From NCBI GenBank assembly GCA_014138725.1, contig JACJID010000003.1:124001-188000 (forward strand): 64,000 nt of DNA, written 5' to 3'. This document shows positions 1-8,386 of the stretch, in pieces. Source of the stretch: Kutzneria viridogrisea. Its GTDB lineage: Bacteria > Actinomycetota > Actinomycetes > Mycobacteriales > Pseudonocardiaceae. The notes under the pieces are model-generated. The model was not told where the DNA came from, did no database searches, and saw only the letters and a list, made by a program, of their open reading frames with translations. Numbering within the stretch: the stretch's first letter is position 1; each line of letters opens with the position of its first letter. The position numbers and the translations under genes are program-made.

Positions 1-58
1 CACCGGGCAGGTCAGCGGTCGTCCAGCCCATCACCGCTGTTGGCCTATTCCAGGGCGC

Positions 59-976
59 TCAGGGGCGCACGCGAATGACGGTCTTGCCCTTGCGCCGCTC
101 GGTCGGGTTGAGCGCAGGGACGGCGTCGTCGAGGGTCGCGACGGTTCCGATGTGCGTGCGAAGGCGCCCGTCCCGCACCCGGTCGACGATCTCCACCAGC
201 TGACTCGGAACGGACTCGACGACGAAGTCGACCGCCAAGCCGTCGACAGGGCGAGCCTCAACAGGCCCGACCACCGACACCAGCGTCCCGCCAGGCCGGA
301 TGATGCTCGCCGAGCGCCTTTGGATGTCAGCGCCGATGACATCGAAGACCACGTCGACCCCGCCGATGTCGTCGAGATCCCCGGTGGCGAGGTCGAGGAA
401 CTCGTTCGCGCCGAAGTCCAGCGCCGCCTGGCGGTCCGCCGCCCGCCCGGTACCGATGACGTAGGCGCCGAACTCCCGGGCGAGCTGCGTCACCACAGAC
501 CCGACCGCGCCGGCGGCGCCGTGTACGAGGACGCTCTGCCCCGCCTGAAGACGACCGTGCTGGAACAGGCCTTGCCACGCGGTCAGACCGGAGATCGGCA
601 GGCTCGCACCCACTGTGAAGTCGACGTTCCCCGGCAGCGGCGCAAGGTTGCGTGCCTCCACGGCCGCGTACTCGGCCAGGGTTCCATCGCGGTGCCAGTC
701 CGTGATCCCGAACACCCGCTGTCCCAGCGAGAGTCCCGTCGTGCCGTAGCCGAGGGAGGTGACCACTCCGGCGAACTCGTGGCCGATGATCGCCTGGGCT
801 CGATCGTGACCGGCGCGATCGACCCACGTCGAGGGCCACTCCCACTCCGCGGGGACGAAGCCCGACGCATGGACTTCAACGACGACGTCGTTGATCGCCG
901 GCGTCGGCTCAGGCCGCTCCGCGAGTGTGATCCCGGCTGCTTCCGCGGCCTGATCCGTCGCGACGATTGCCTTCAC
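59..976 (-). CDS. MDR-family NAD(P)H quinone oxidoreductase-like protein
   Basis: A 305-residue zinc-independent medium-chain dehydrogenase/reductase. The GroES-like N-terminal half has GHEFAGVV at about residues 65-72. The Rossmann half has the nucleotide-binding loop GAAGAVG at about 153-159 and ends at RKGKTVIRVRP, typical of quinone oxidoreductases that accept NADPH. The open frame extends far upstream, but GTG at 976 follows a GGAGGT ribosome site by four bases and is the family-like N-terminus (MKAIVATDQ), so the longer frame is rejected. The structural zinc lobe is absent. The substrate cannot be told. It is a single gene with a transposase remnant just upstream. Confidence 0.88.
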   Translation of the reverse strand: MKAIVATDQAAEAAGITLAERPEPTPAINDVVVEVHASGFVPAEWEWPSTWVDRAGHDRAQAIIGHEFAGVVTSLGYGTTGLSLGQRVFGITDWHRDGTLAEYAAVEARNLAPLPGNVDFTVGASLPISGLTAWQGLFQHGRLQAGQSVLVHGAAGAVGSVVTQLAREFGAYVIGTGRAADRQAALDFGANEFLDLATGDLDDIGGVDVVFDVIGADIQRRSASIIRPGGTLVSVVGPVEARPVDGLAVDFVVESVPSQLVEIVDRVRDGRLRTHIGTVATLDDAVPALNPTERRKGKTVIRVRP

Positions 977-1073
977 TGGTACCTCCGTGTATCTCGTGCT
1001 CGTCGAGCTCCGGATGGACTCGACGCGTTTCAGTGGCCCATCCGTCTGTGGTGACGGATCTTGTTGCCGTTCC

Positions 1074-1099
1074 TGGAGTGGGCTAATCAGCCCACTCCA
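1074..1099. repeat. Perfect 11-bp inverted repeat with 4-nt loop
   Basis: TGGAGTGGGCT and its exact reverse complement are separated by AATC. The repeat covers the stop codon of the Tn3-like transposase remnant and lies about 98 bases upstream of the oxidoreductase start. It could be a terminator stem without a U-tract, or an operator; neither is proved. Confidence 0.6.
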
Positions 1100-1220
1100 T
1101 GGCTTGGGCGCAGAAGTCCGCAGCCAGGGGCTGGGCTTGCAGGTTGGCGTAGGAGTCCGACCCGGCGACTGCGATGTCCCCGGTGCGCAGCTCGGCGGCC
1201 AGGTAGGAGAACACGCGGAC
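1083..1220 (-). pseudogene. Tn3-family transposase C-terminal remnant
   Basis: Read on the minus strand, this stretch encodes VRVFSYLAAELRTGDIAV, then GSDSYANLQAQPLAADF, then a stop. The AAELRxGDIAVxGSDSYAN block is the signature I know from the catalytic C-terminus of Tn3-family TnpA. Only about 45 codons remain, the upstream part is not recognisable, and no terminal repeats were found. It is not in the frame of the neighbouring oxidoreductase. Confidence 0.65.
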
Positions 1221-1696
1221 CTGCCCCTAGGTGACGTCAACGCGCTGCTACCTCCACAGCTACATCGTCGACGGCAAGAAGGACGAGACCAGCACCGGCG
1301 AGTCGGCGACACCACACGAACGGCCCAGGACAGCAACACCCACCACGCGCTGGTGTCCGTTCTCATTCATCTTGTCCCGCAAGCATCCTGCTGAGCTGTG
1401 CGATGACAACTTCGCTGAGACGAAGTGACCGACAGGGACGCGAGCCGGCACCAAGATCCGGGTTCTCACGGAGGACCGTCTCAACGATCATGTCGGTGCG
1501 GACCAGCTCTGACCAGCGGCGTGACACGTTGGCCGAGACCGAGTGCGCCGGATTCTCACCGAAGCTGTCATATTTTCGTGAGCGCTGAGCACTCCCGCGG
1601 TCAACTTCCGGTCCGCGGCACAAGCCTGCGTCGGCTCCGGTCCGAAGTGACGAGCCCTGTCGTGCGTGCCCGCGTTCGGACTGACGTGGTGGGTGG
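1221..1696. other. Intergenic stretch, no gene recognised
   Basis: Short frames on both strands lack ribosome sites and recognisable motifs. It probably belongs to the decayed Tn3-like region. Confidence 0.5.
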
Positions 1697-2623
1697 TCAT
1701 CCCGTCCATCCGGTGTGGTGCAGCCAATCCTCGAAGGTCATCAAGTCGGGATGCAGGCGCCGCAGGAGGTTGATGTCCCGGTCCCGGGCGTAGAGATCAC
1801 GGTCGGCGAAGAACTGGAACATCGCTGCGTAGTCATGGCCGAAGTCGGGGAAGGCGGCGCGCAGGTCGTCGTGCGGCATCGGGCTGTAGGTGGTGGGAGT
1901 GCCCGTGACCCGAGCGAAGGTAGCGGCGATCTCGTCGCCGGTGAGGCTGTCGCCGATCACCGCGAGGTCGCGGGTGCCCCAGGACTGCCAGTTGTCGAAC
2001 ATGTGGCAGGCGAACCACGCGATGTCGTCGAGGGCGACGAGCGGGTAGTGGGCGGTACCGAGGGGGAGCCGGAAGGTCAGGCCGCCCCGGCCGTCCGGTC
2101 GGGGGGTGAGTCGGTCTCGCAGGTTCTCGAAGTACGGCGCCGTGGTCAGTACCGAGACGTGCTCGGTGTACCAGCCGTCGGTCTCCTTGCGGAGCATTTC
2201 CTCCGACCGCATCAGGTCGATGTGGGCGGCGACGGCGGCCTTGCTGTCGAAGTGCGGGACGGGTCGGCCGGTCAGGGACACCGCGCTGTCCAACGAGGAC
2301 CAGATGAATCGCTCCACTCCGGCCCGCTCCGCGGCGGCCAGCAAGTGCAGCCCTTGCCGATACTCACCCACGGCGCTGCCCGTCGCGAAGAAGTCGGTGT
2401 TGGCGAACACGCGGTCGGCCTGCCCGATCAGGACCTCGGGTGTCGCCGAGCCGGAGCGGACCAGTCGCACGCGGTCGGGCGCGGTGGCGGCGAGTTCGGT
2501 GGCGTGGGCGGACTCCGGGTGGCGGCTGGGGACGGTGATGGTGGCGTCGGTGGTGGCCAACAGGTGCTGGATCACCTGGCTGCCCATGGCTCCGGTGCCG
2601 CCGACGACGAGGACGTGGGTCAT
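1697..2623 (-). CDS. NmrA-like NAD(P)-binding family protein
   Basis: This 308-residue atypical short-chain dehydrogenase of the NmrA/isoflavone-reductase type has the N-terminal dinucleotide-binding motif GGTGAMG at residues 8-14. The NTDFFATGSAVGEYRQG and FIWSSLDS segments are typical of redox-sensing NmrA-like proteins. The active-site YxxxK of classical SDRs is not evident, so it may be a sensor rather than an enzyme. The ATG at 2623 is preceded by AGGAAGGA and overlaps the stop of the upstream deacetylase by four bases, so the two are translationally coupled. The divergent HxlR regulator upstream of the operon is the likely controller. Confidence 0.88.
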   Translation of the reverse strand: MTHVLVVGGTGAMGSQVIQHLLATTDATITVPSRHPESAHATELAATAPDRVRLVRSGSATPEVLIGQADRVFANTDFFATGSAVGEYRQGLHLLAAAERAGVERFIWSSLDSAVSLTGRPVPHFDSKAAVAAHIDLMRSEEMLRKETDGWYTEHVSVLTTAPYFENLRDRLTPRPDGRGGLTFRLPLGTAHYPLVALDDIAWFACHMFDNWQSWGTRDLAVIGDSLTGDEIAATFARVTGTPTTYSPMPHDDLRAAFPDFGHDYAAMFQFFADRDLYARDRDINLLRRLHPDLMTFEDWLHHTGWTG

Positions 2624-3444
2624 AGCGTTCCTTCCTGGTGTGTCAGGACGTGTTCGGCCAACTGGGTGTGGGTGGCAACCCAGACGTCGCCGGACTCACG
2701 GATGTGGTCGAGGATCTGGCCGACCATGCCCGCGAGGAGCGGTCGGCCTCCGACGTGGGCGTGGACCGTGAGGTGGAAGACACCCGGGCCGGGTGCGGCG
2801 AGCAGTTGATCCAGCAGCGCACGGTGCAGGTCGCGGTAGGCGTACGGGCCGGCCGCAGCGTCGCGGACGTCGGAGTAGTCGCTGTGCATGAGGGAGACCA
2901 GAGGGCCGTGAGCGGTGGACAGGACCTGTGGGAGGTCGTGGTCGCCGTGGTCGCCGGTCCAGCGGTAACCGGCCTCGGCGAGCAACTCGACAGTGTGCTT
3001 CGAACCAGTGGCGCGTGGGCTCATCCACCCCGTCGGGCGAACGCCGGTGACTTGGCGAAGGATGTCGGTGCAGCGACGAATATTGGTCCGCTCGGCATCG
3101 ACATCGAGCAGCGCGGGCACCACGTCCTGGGCCCAGGAGTGTGCGGCGACTTCATGACCCGCCTTGTGCACGGCCCGGACGGTCTCGGGGTGCCGCTCGG
3201 CCACCAGTCCATTCACACCGACGGTGGCGGGCAGGTCACCGAGGACGTCGAGCAGCCGCCAGATGCCGGTGGTGACGCCGTAGTCCGCCCAGGAGGTGCT
3301 GTGCGTGTCGTCAATGCCGGACAGCGGCCACGCCGCGGCCATCGGCGCGTAGGCGGGCCAGTGCCCTGGTGACCACAGCTCCAACGCGACTGTGACCAGC
3401 GCGACCACCTTCCGCCCGCCCGGCCAGTCGATCTCTGCTCTCAT
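2620..3444 (-). CDS. Polysaccharide deacetylase (NodB/PuuE-like) family protein
   Basis: A 274-residue carbohydrate esterase 4/allantoinase-like (PuuE) protein. Family features are EVAAHSWAQD (motif 2 type), the GWMSPRATGSKHTVELL and YRWTGDHGDHDLP segments, and a C-terminal FHLTVHAHVGGRPLL that carries a metal-binding-type histidine. There is no signal peptide, so it is cytoplasmic and more like PuuE/allantoinase than chitin deacetylase. It is the first gene of a two-gene operon with the NmrA protein and is divergent from HxlR. Likely substrates are small amides or N-acetyl compounds; this is inference. Confidence 0.85.
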   Translation of the reverse strand: MRAEIDWPGGRKVVALVTVALELWSPGHWPAYAPMAAAWPLSGIDDTHSTSWADYGVTTGIWRLLDVLGDLPATVGVNGLVAERHPETVRAVHKAGHEVAAHSWAQDVVPALLDVDAERTNIRRCTDILRQVTGVRPTGWMSPRATGSKHTVELLAEAGYRWTGDHGDHDLPQVLSTAHGPLVSLMHSDYSDVRDAAAGPYAYRDLHRALLDQLLAAPGPGVFHLTVHAHVGGRPLLAGMVGQILDHIRESGDVWVATHTQLAEHVLTHQEGTL

Positions 3445-3532
3445 TCGGTTCCCCTGTTCGGTAGCTTCCGCCGTGGACGCTAGTGAGGCGGCAGGTACCT
3501 CCAGGTTCCTGGCGGCGGGCTACCGTCGGGGC
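3445..3532. promoter_or_regulatory. Divergent promoter region between deacetylase operon and hxlR-type gene
   Basis: This 88-base gap must carry both promoters. It contains the 8-bp palindrome AGGTACCT at 3493-3500, about 33 bases before the regulator start, which is a candidate operator half. No clear -10/-35 pair could be assigned by eye. Confidence 0.45.
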
Positions 3533-3883
3533 ATGCGTGAGTACTCCGGCAGCGTCTTCCTCGCCGACTGCCCGGCTCGGCTGGCGATCGAGATCATCGC
3601 CGACAAGTGGGCGGTGGTCGTGCTGTTCGCGTTGAGCCGGAAACCGTGCAGGCACGGTGAGTTGGTCGGCCTGATCGGCGGAATCTCGCGGAAAGTGCTG
3701 ACCCAGACGCTGCGGCGGTTGCGGGGGTACGGCCTGGTCGACCGCCACGCCGAGGCCGGGAAGATCGAGTACGTGCTGACAGACTTGGGCCGGACGCTAG
3801 TGAAGCCGATCGCCGTGCTGACTGAGTGGGCTCACGAGCACGGCGCGGCCGTGGCGGGATTCCAGGAGTCCACAACGGACTAA
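3533..3883 (+). CDS. HxlR-family winged-helix transcriptional regulator
   Basis: A 116-residue HxlR/MarR-type DNA-binding protein. It shows the canonical IIADKWAVVVLFALS N-terminal helix, the winged-helix segment RKVLTQTLRRLRGYGLV, and the wing YVLTDLGRTL followed by AVLTEWAHEHG. The Cys near the N-terminus (LADCPARLAIE) is in the position used for electrophile sensing in some HxlR proteins. I chose the ATG at 3533, giving MREYSGSVFLADCPA, because the longer open frame has no ribosome site and an atypical N-terminus. Its place opposite an NmrA operon matches known regulator-target layouts. Confidence 0.88.
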   Translation: MREYSGSVFLADCPARLAIEIIADKWAVVVLFALSRKPCRHGELVGLIGGISRKVLTQTLRRLRGYGLVDRHAEAGKIEYVLTDLGRTLVKPIAVLTEWAHEHGAAVAGFQESTTD

Positions 3884-4170
3884 GTATATTCGGCCTCTCC
3901 CCCAATCCGACAGCAGGAATCTCATCCACACGGCGCGCATGCCAAACGGATGCCAAAATCACTGAGAATATGCCACGCAGAATGAGAACCTACACGCCTG
4001 TAGGGTCTTACTGCCGATGACATACCGATCTTCCCTGAGGTCCGCCGCGGCACCGCGGCGCGTAAGGTCTCGATGCCAACGTCGGCCCAGGACGACACAT
4101 GTTCCGATGTCTGCCCCGATAACGGACACGGACTGACGTCCCGGGGCCGCCTGGTGCAGTCGCCATGGTA
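3884..4170. other. Intergenic stretch, no gene recognised
   Basis: Noncoding by eye. It separates the regulator from the left end of an IS remnant. Confidence 0.5.
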
Positions 4171-5124
4171 TGGGGTTCCAGAAGTCGGCCCACGCATCCA
4201 ACCTGCGACGACAGGCACGGTCAACGGACACGGCGCGGTATTCGCCACGCTGGTCCGCCTGCTGCCCAAGGCGCTGCGAACGCACCGGCTGGTCACTCCG
4301 GAAACGGTCCTGCGCTGGCACCGACGCCTGGTAGCCGCGAAGTGGACCTACCCACACCGCCACGGACAACCACAACTGGGGTTACACAAGGACTCAGGGC
4401 GAGCTGCTCAAGCTCGGACACCAGGTCAGTGCCTCCACCATCCGGCGGATCCTGAAACGGGCGCGCATACCTCCCGCGCCGGACCGGAACACCGACACGA
4501 CCTGGCGGCAGTTCCTGCGCACGCAGGCCTCGACGAGGCTGGCATGCAATTTCTTCCCTGTCGACTGCGCGCTCACCCTCCAGCGGATCTCCGTGTTCTT
4601 CGTGCTGGAAGTCGGCAGCCGCTACGCCCACATCCTCGGCACGACCACCAATCCGGACGGCGGGCGGACCACCCAGCAGATCCGCAACCTCGTGATGGAC
4701 CTCGGTGACCGAGTCGACGAGTTCAGGTTTCTCATCCGCGACCGGGCTGGCCAGTTCGCGGCCTCATTCGACGCCGTCCTGACTGACGTGGCCATCAAGC
4801 CGGTCAAGATCCCACCACGTTGCCCACAGGCAAACTGCTACGCCGAACGCTTCGAACTCACCGCCAGATCCGAACTCACCGACCGCATGCTGATCCTGAG
4901 CCAGCGGCATCTGCACACCGTGCTCGCCGAATACGTCCAGCACTACAACGGTCGACGGCCGCACCGGTCCCGCAGGCTTCGACCACCCCGGCCGACCTAC
5001 CCAGTGGCGAACCTCAACACCCAGCGGATCAAGCGACAGCGGCTCCTCGGAGGCCTGATCAACGAATACGAACGCGCCGCGTAAAACTACTGGTCAGAGC
5101 CGGTGACTGACTTTTGGAACCCCA
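4171..5124. mobile_element. Decayed IS (copy A), DDE-integrase type, ends TGGGGTTCCA
   Basis: Both ends carry the same inverted sequence: TGGGGTTCC at 4171-4179 and GGAACCCCA at 5116-5124, and the match continues imperfectly inward (AAGTC near both ends). The 954-bp unit holds one decayed transposase. No target duplication is apparent. Confidence 0.7.
4212..5084 (+). pseudogene. Integrase-core IS transposase, frameshifted and internally deleted
   Basis: Residue blocks of one transposase lie in two frames. FATLVRLLPKALRTHRLVTP and [17 protein letters not shown] are in one; GYTRTQGELLKLGHQVSAS, RRILKRARIPPAPDR and VFFVLEVGSRYAHILGTTTN are in the next, continuing to LLGGLINEYERAA. The first is truncated at its N-terminus, and about 25 residues appear missing near 4370-4385, where the frame changes. 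The catalytic block FRFLIRDRAGQF is present. The family is the very common actinobacterial IS3/IS481-like integrase type. It is inactive as it stands. Confidence 0.8.
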
Positions 5125-5477
5125 CACGTCAGGTGGAGCTTGACCGTGGGCCAGGCTCGCAGGTCGTTCACCTCGCGGCGCAACACATCCCGTTCGGTGC
5201 GGGCCTCATCAACGTCTGCCTGTCGTCTCACACATCACGAGGACAGAACACCAACCCACTGAGGTCGAGCAGCTGCAGACGACGTGAGGTGGCGACGTGT
5301 ACCAGCGTGGACAGCTCGTGGAAGCCGCGCGCACGGACAGGTCGGGGTGGCAGGTTCGAGCCCCGTGACACTGCGGAGCGTTGTCCGAGCGAACGGTCCA
5401 CTCGGGCCGTCCCCGACCTGTGGACGGGGACGGTGATCCCGGTTGACGCTACGCCACGATGGCGCGTGCCTCTCACC
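5125..5477. other. Gene-free stretch
   Basis: No frame with a ribosome site or recognisable motif is present. It lies between the right IS end and the stop of the KAS III gene. Confidence 0.5.
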
Positions 5478-6500
5478 TCATCCGTGTCGCAAGCACAGGG
5501 ATCCCCATTGGAATCCCGCGCCGATGGCGGACATGACGTAGGTGTCGCCGCGCCGGACCAGCTGCTGGCTGAAGGACTGGTGCAGTGCGGTGAACACGCC
5601 GGCCGACCCGGTGTTGCCGAGTCGGTCGACGGTGATCGGTGCCCGGTGCCCGGGGACACCAAGCTTGTCCATCGTGGCGGTGATGATGTTCAGATTCGCT
5701 TGGTGGACAAAGAAGTGGGTGATCTCGCCGACCGGTAGCCCGGCCCGGTCGACCGCGTTGAGAATGCTTTCGGGCAGGCGCCTGGTCGCGGTGTCCCACA
5801 CGGCCCGGCCGTCCATCTTCAGAAAGTGTTTCCTGTCCGTGACCGTCTGTGCTGTGACGGGGAGCCGGGAACCGCCGGCCGGGATCTGCACGCCGTAGGA
5901 CAGCTCCGACCCGAAGTCCCAGCCGAGCAGGCCGGCACCGGGGGTCGACGATCTGGTCAGCACGACCGCTGCCGCCGCGTCACCGAAGAACACCCGCGTG
6001 GTGCGCTCCTGAGGATCCGTCACCCGTGAGGCACAGTCCGCGGCGATGACCAGGACCACCTCCGCCGCAGCGGTCTGCAACAGGTGCACGCCGAGCAGCA
6101 TCGCCTGAACGCCGTTGGCGCACGCGGCCTGGGTGATGTCGAGGGTGAGCGCCCGGTGCGCGCCCAACCCGTCCTTGACGATCAACGCGGTGGCGGGCAG
6201 CGGTTGGTCGTTGGTATAGGTGGCGACGATGATCACGTCGACGTCCTCGGCGGTCAGCCCGGCCGCGGTCAGCGCGGATCGCGCCGCGGATCCGCACATG
6301 TCCGAGGTGGCCTGGTCGGGTGCCAGCCAGCGACGCTCGCGGATGCCTGTCCTGCTGACGATCCACTCGTCTGAGGTGTCCACCATCTCGGCGAGCTGGT
6401 GGTTGGTCACGGTCGCAGCGGGCAGGTGCAGCCCGGTACCGGCGACCGTGACGGGCACGGACAGGCCCGAGCCGGCCAGGCGGTCGATCAGCGCGGTCAC
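5478..6500 (-). CDS. 3-oxoacyl-ACP synthase III (KAS III/FabH-like)
   Basis: This 340-residue thiolase-fold condensing enzyme of the KAS III family has all three catalytic residues: Cys127 in ITQAACANGVQA, His266 in FFVHQANLNI and Asn296 in RLGNTGSAGV. The early TSDEWIVSRTGIRERR block is diagnostic of FabH-type enzymes. KAS III enzymes condense an acyl-CoA starter with malonyl-ACP, and many actinomycete homologues instead make ester or amide bonds in secondary metabolism. No ACP, ketoreductase or acyltransferase of fatty-acid synthesis lies near, so a housekeeping role is unlikely. Its start overlaps the stop of the upstream GNAT-ThiF gene by four bases (ATGA), implying a dedicated two-gene cassette. 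Confidence 0.93.
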   Translation of the reverse strand: MTALIDRLAGSGLSVPVTVAGTGLHLPAATVTNHQLAEMVDTSDEWIVSRTGIRERRWLAPDQATSDMCGSAARSALTAAGLTAEDVDVIIVATYTNDQPLPATALIVKDGLGAHRALTLDITQAACANGVQAMLLGVHLLQTAAAEVVLVIAADCASRVTDPQERTTRVFFGDAAAAVVLTRSSTPGAGLLGWDFGSELSYGVQIPAGGSRLPVTAQTVTDRKHFLKMDGRAVWDTATRRLPESILNAVDRAGLPVGEITHFFVHQANLNIITATMDKLGVPGHRAPITVDRLGNTGSAGVFTALHQSFSQQLVRRGDTYVMSAIGAGFQWGSLCLRHG

Positions 6501-8386
6501 CGGGCGCTCCCGGCTGCCGTGTTGCGTTCCGGCCTGAGTTGCAGTTCCAGGTCGGTGTAGAAACGGCCAGACCCGCAGGGCAGACCGAGCAGGATGCGGC
6601 GGGCCGCTTCACCGGTCAGCGCACCGCCCAGAGCGACACCTGAGGCCAGCTGCGGCCAACTGCTCAGGGTGCGGCCGATCTGTCCGAAGGACGCGGCGAG
6701 TTCCGGGCTGATCCGGTCCGCGTCGACCATGGCCAGGATCAGGTTGACCCTGTCCTCGCGGCTCAGCTCCAGCATGTCCACGGACTTCACGTCGCCGAGC
6801 AGCCCGTGCAGCAGGGGCCGGTCGGGCTCGTGGTCGAATCTTTCGATGTCGAGCATGCCTCGGTCGTTGCAGTCCATCACGACTGGGATGCCCAGCTCAC
6901 GCGCGTGTTCCCTGGCCGCGATCTTCACCCACGGCGTGTCGCACTCCTCAACGAGCAGGTCGATCGGCCCGTTGCCGCCGGTGAAGAAGTCCGCGATGTT
7001 GTGCTCGGTCAGGCCGTCCCGGTAGATCTCGATGTCCAGGTACGGATCGATCTCGAACATTTGCCGGGCGGAGATCACCGCCTTGTTCACGCCCAGGTGG
7101 TGCACGCCCGCGCGCAGCCGGTTGAGGTTGGACAGGCTGAACTCGTCGAAGTCGGCGAGCTTGTACGCGCCGCCGATGCCCTCCAGCGCGAAGGTGACGG
7201 CGGCGCTGTTGCCGACCGACAGCCCGATGATCCCGATCGTGTTGCCCAGCAGACGGCGCTGTTCAGGGCGTTCGATCTTGCCGCGGTTGCGGTCGGTGCG
7301 TACCAAGCGGAACTCCTCGCGTGGCAGCACGTGCACGAGCCGCTGCGACCACGGGTACCAGGCCCAGGTGCCGTACTCCCACGCGTCGAGCCCGGCCAGT
7401 TGGTCGTTCTTCTTGCGCTGGATCTCAATCGGGTCGGTACAGGCCGGTTCACGGCTGCGGACCAGTTCGGTGAGCTGCTCGTCGATCGTGTCGTGGACCT
7501 CGCGCACGTCACCGGAGGCCAGCAGCGCGGTCAGCGCGTCGACATCGGACGTCCGGCGGGGCTCGAACAGCACCGGCTGCCACACGCCGCGGTCGGCGCA
7601 GTCCGCGTTGGCGAGGCCCACCGGGGCAGGGCGGCCCGACGACAAGTCGGACACCAGCCGCGCGTGGCCCGCGGCGGCGATGGCGGGGAACTCCTCACGA
7701 AGCTGGTCGACGAGTTCGGCGTACTGGCCCGCGCCGTCGGCGACGCGGTGGAACATCACCACCACGTCCTCGGTGTACTGCTCGACGTAGGCGCGGGTGC
7801 CCGGCATGCTGCGGAAGCCGAACCTTTCATGGAAGCGGTCCTGACCGTCCCTGGTGCCTGAGGTGCCGATCATCGCCTTCGCGCCGAGATGGTGTGCCGC
7901 CGCGATCGCCAGCCCGTTCAGGTACAGACCCAGCCCCAGTTTGCGAGCCCGGTGCTCGACAACGAGTCTGCTGTGCTCGAACGCGTCCCCGACCGCGACG
8001 CCCTCGGACCGCAGCAGTTCCTCGTATCGCGATGCGCCCAGGTAGGCGCGGGACTGGAAAAGGTCGCCGGTCGCCGGCGTGGACAGCCTGATGTAGCCCA
8101 GTGGTGGCCCGTCCGGCTCCCGCCGGGCGATGAAGTGCCAGGCGCCGAAATCCAGGTTCTGGTCGTCGAGGTGTGTGCCGTCGGTACGCGCGAAGGCCGG
8201 TCGGCGGCCGTGGTCGAAAAGGATCCGTGCCCTGAGTTCGCGCATCGACTCAAGCAGGGCCGGGTCACCGTTGCGGTCGCACGACGCGAGATAGGCCGTG
8301 ACGTGCCACTGCGGCGTTCCGACTAATTGCTGCCCTATCTGCTGTGACATCGATTCCCCGGTGCCATAGTGGTTGGTGTCCGTCAC
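6497..8386 (-). CDS. Two-domain protein: N-acyl-amino-acid-synthase-like GNAT + ThiF/MoeB E1-like domain
   Basis: A 629-residue protein. Residues of about 25-215 look like a GNAT/autoinducer-synthase fold of the N-acyl amino acid synthase (FeeM) type (GAWHFIARREPDG, FEHSRLVVEHRARKLGLGLY, RFHERFGFRSMPGTRAYVEQ). Residues of about 370-620 are a ThiF/HesA/MoeB adenylating domain, with the nucleotide loop GIIGLSVGNSAAV (385-397) and LADFDEFSLSNLNRL (410-424), where the Asp and Arg match E1 catalytic positions. The zinc-binding CxxC pairs of MoeB/ThiF are not seen. The order resembles the mycobacterial Rv1355c/MoeY-like family as I remember it, but without a nitroreductase-like C-terminus. GTG at 8386 with AAGG upstream is the likely start; ATG 36 bases downstream is possible. 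It is coupled to the KAS III gene. Confidence 0.82.
   Translation of the reverse strand: MTDTNHYGTGESMSQQIGQQLVGTPQWHVTAYLASCDRNGDPALLESMRELRARILFDHGRRPAFARTDGTHLDDQNLDFGAWHFIARREPDGPPLGYIRLSTPATGDLFQSRAYLGASRYEELLRSEGVAVGDAFEHSRLVVEHRARKLGLGLYLNGLAIAAAHHLGAKAMIGTSGTRDGQDRFHERFGFRSMPGTRAYVEQYTEDVVVMFHRVADGAGQYAELVDQLREEFPAIAAAGHARLVSDLSSGRPAPVGLANADCADRGVWQPVLFEPRRTSDVDALTALLASGDVREVHDTIDEQLTELVRSREPACTDPIEIQRKKNDQLAGLDAWEYGTWAWYPWSQRLVHVLPREEFRLVRTDRNRGKIERPEQRRLLGNTIGIIGLSVGNSAAVTFALEGIGGAYKLADFDEFSLSNLNRLRAGVHHLGVNKAVISARQMFEIDPYLDIEIYRDGLTEHNIADFFTGGNGPIDLLVEECDTPWVKIAAREHARELGIPVVMDCNDRGMLDIERFDHEPDRPLLHGLLGDVKSVDMLELSREDRVNLILAMVDADRISPELAASFGQIGRTLSSWPQLASGVALGGALTGEAARRILLGLPCGSGRFYTDLELQLRPERNTAAGSAR

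Noticed and set aside
1231-1428. Plus-strand frame reading RCYLHSYIVDGKKDETSTG
   Set aside because: Attractive composition, but too short, no ribosome site and no family recalled.
4171-5124. Copy A as the same IS as copies B and C
   Set aside because: The transposases are related in type, but the terminal repeats differ (TGGGGTTCC versus GTCCTGGTCGA), so they are treated as separate elements.
6806-7861. Plus-strand 351-codon frame opposite the GNAT-ThiF gene
   Set aside because: Antisense shadow; the minus-strand protein has clear domains.
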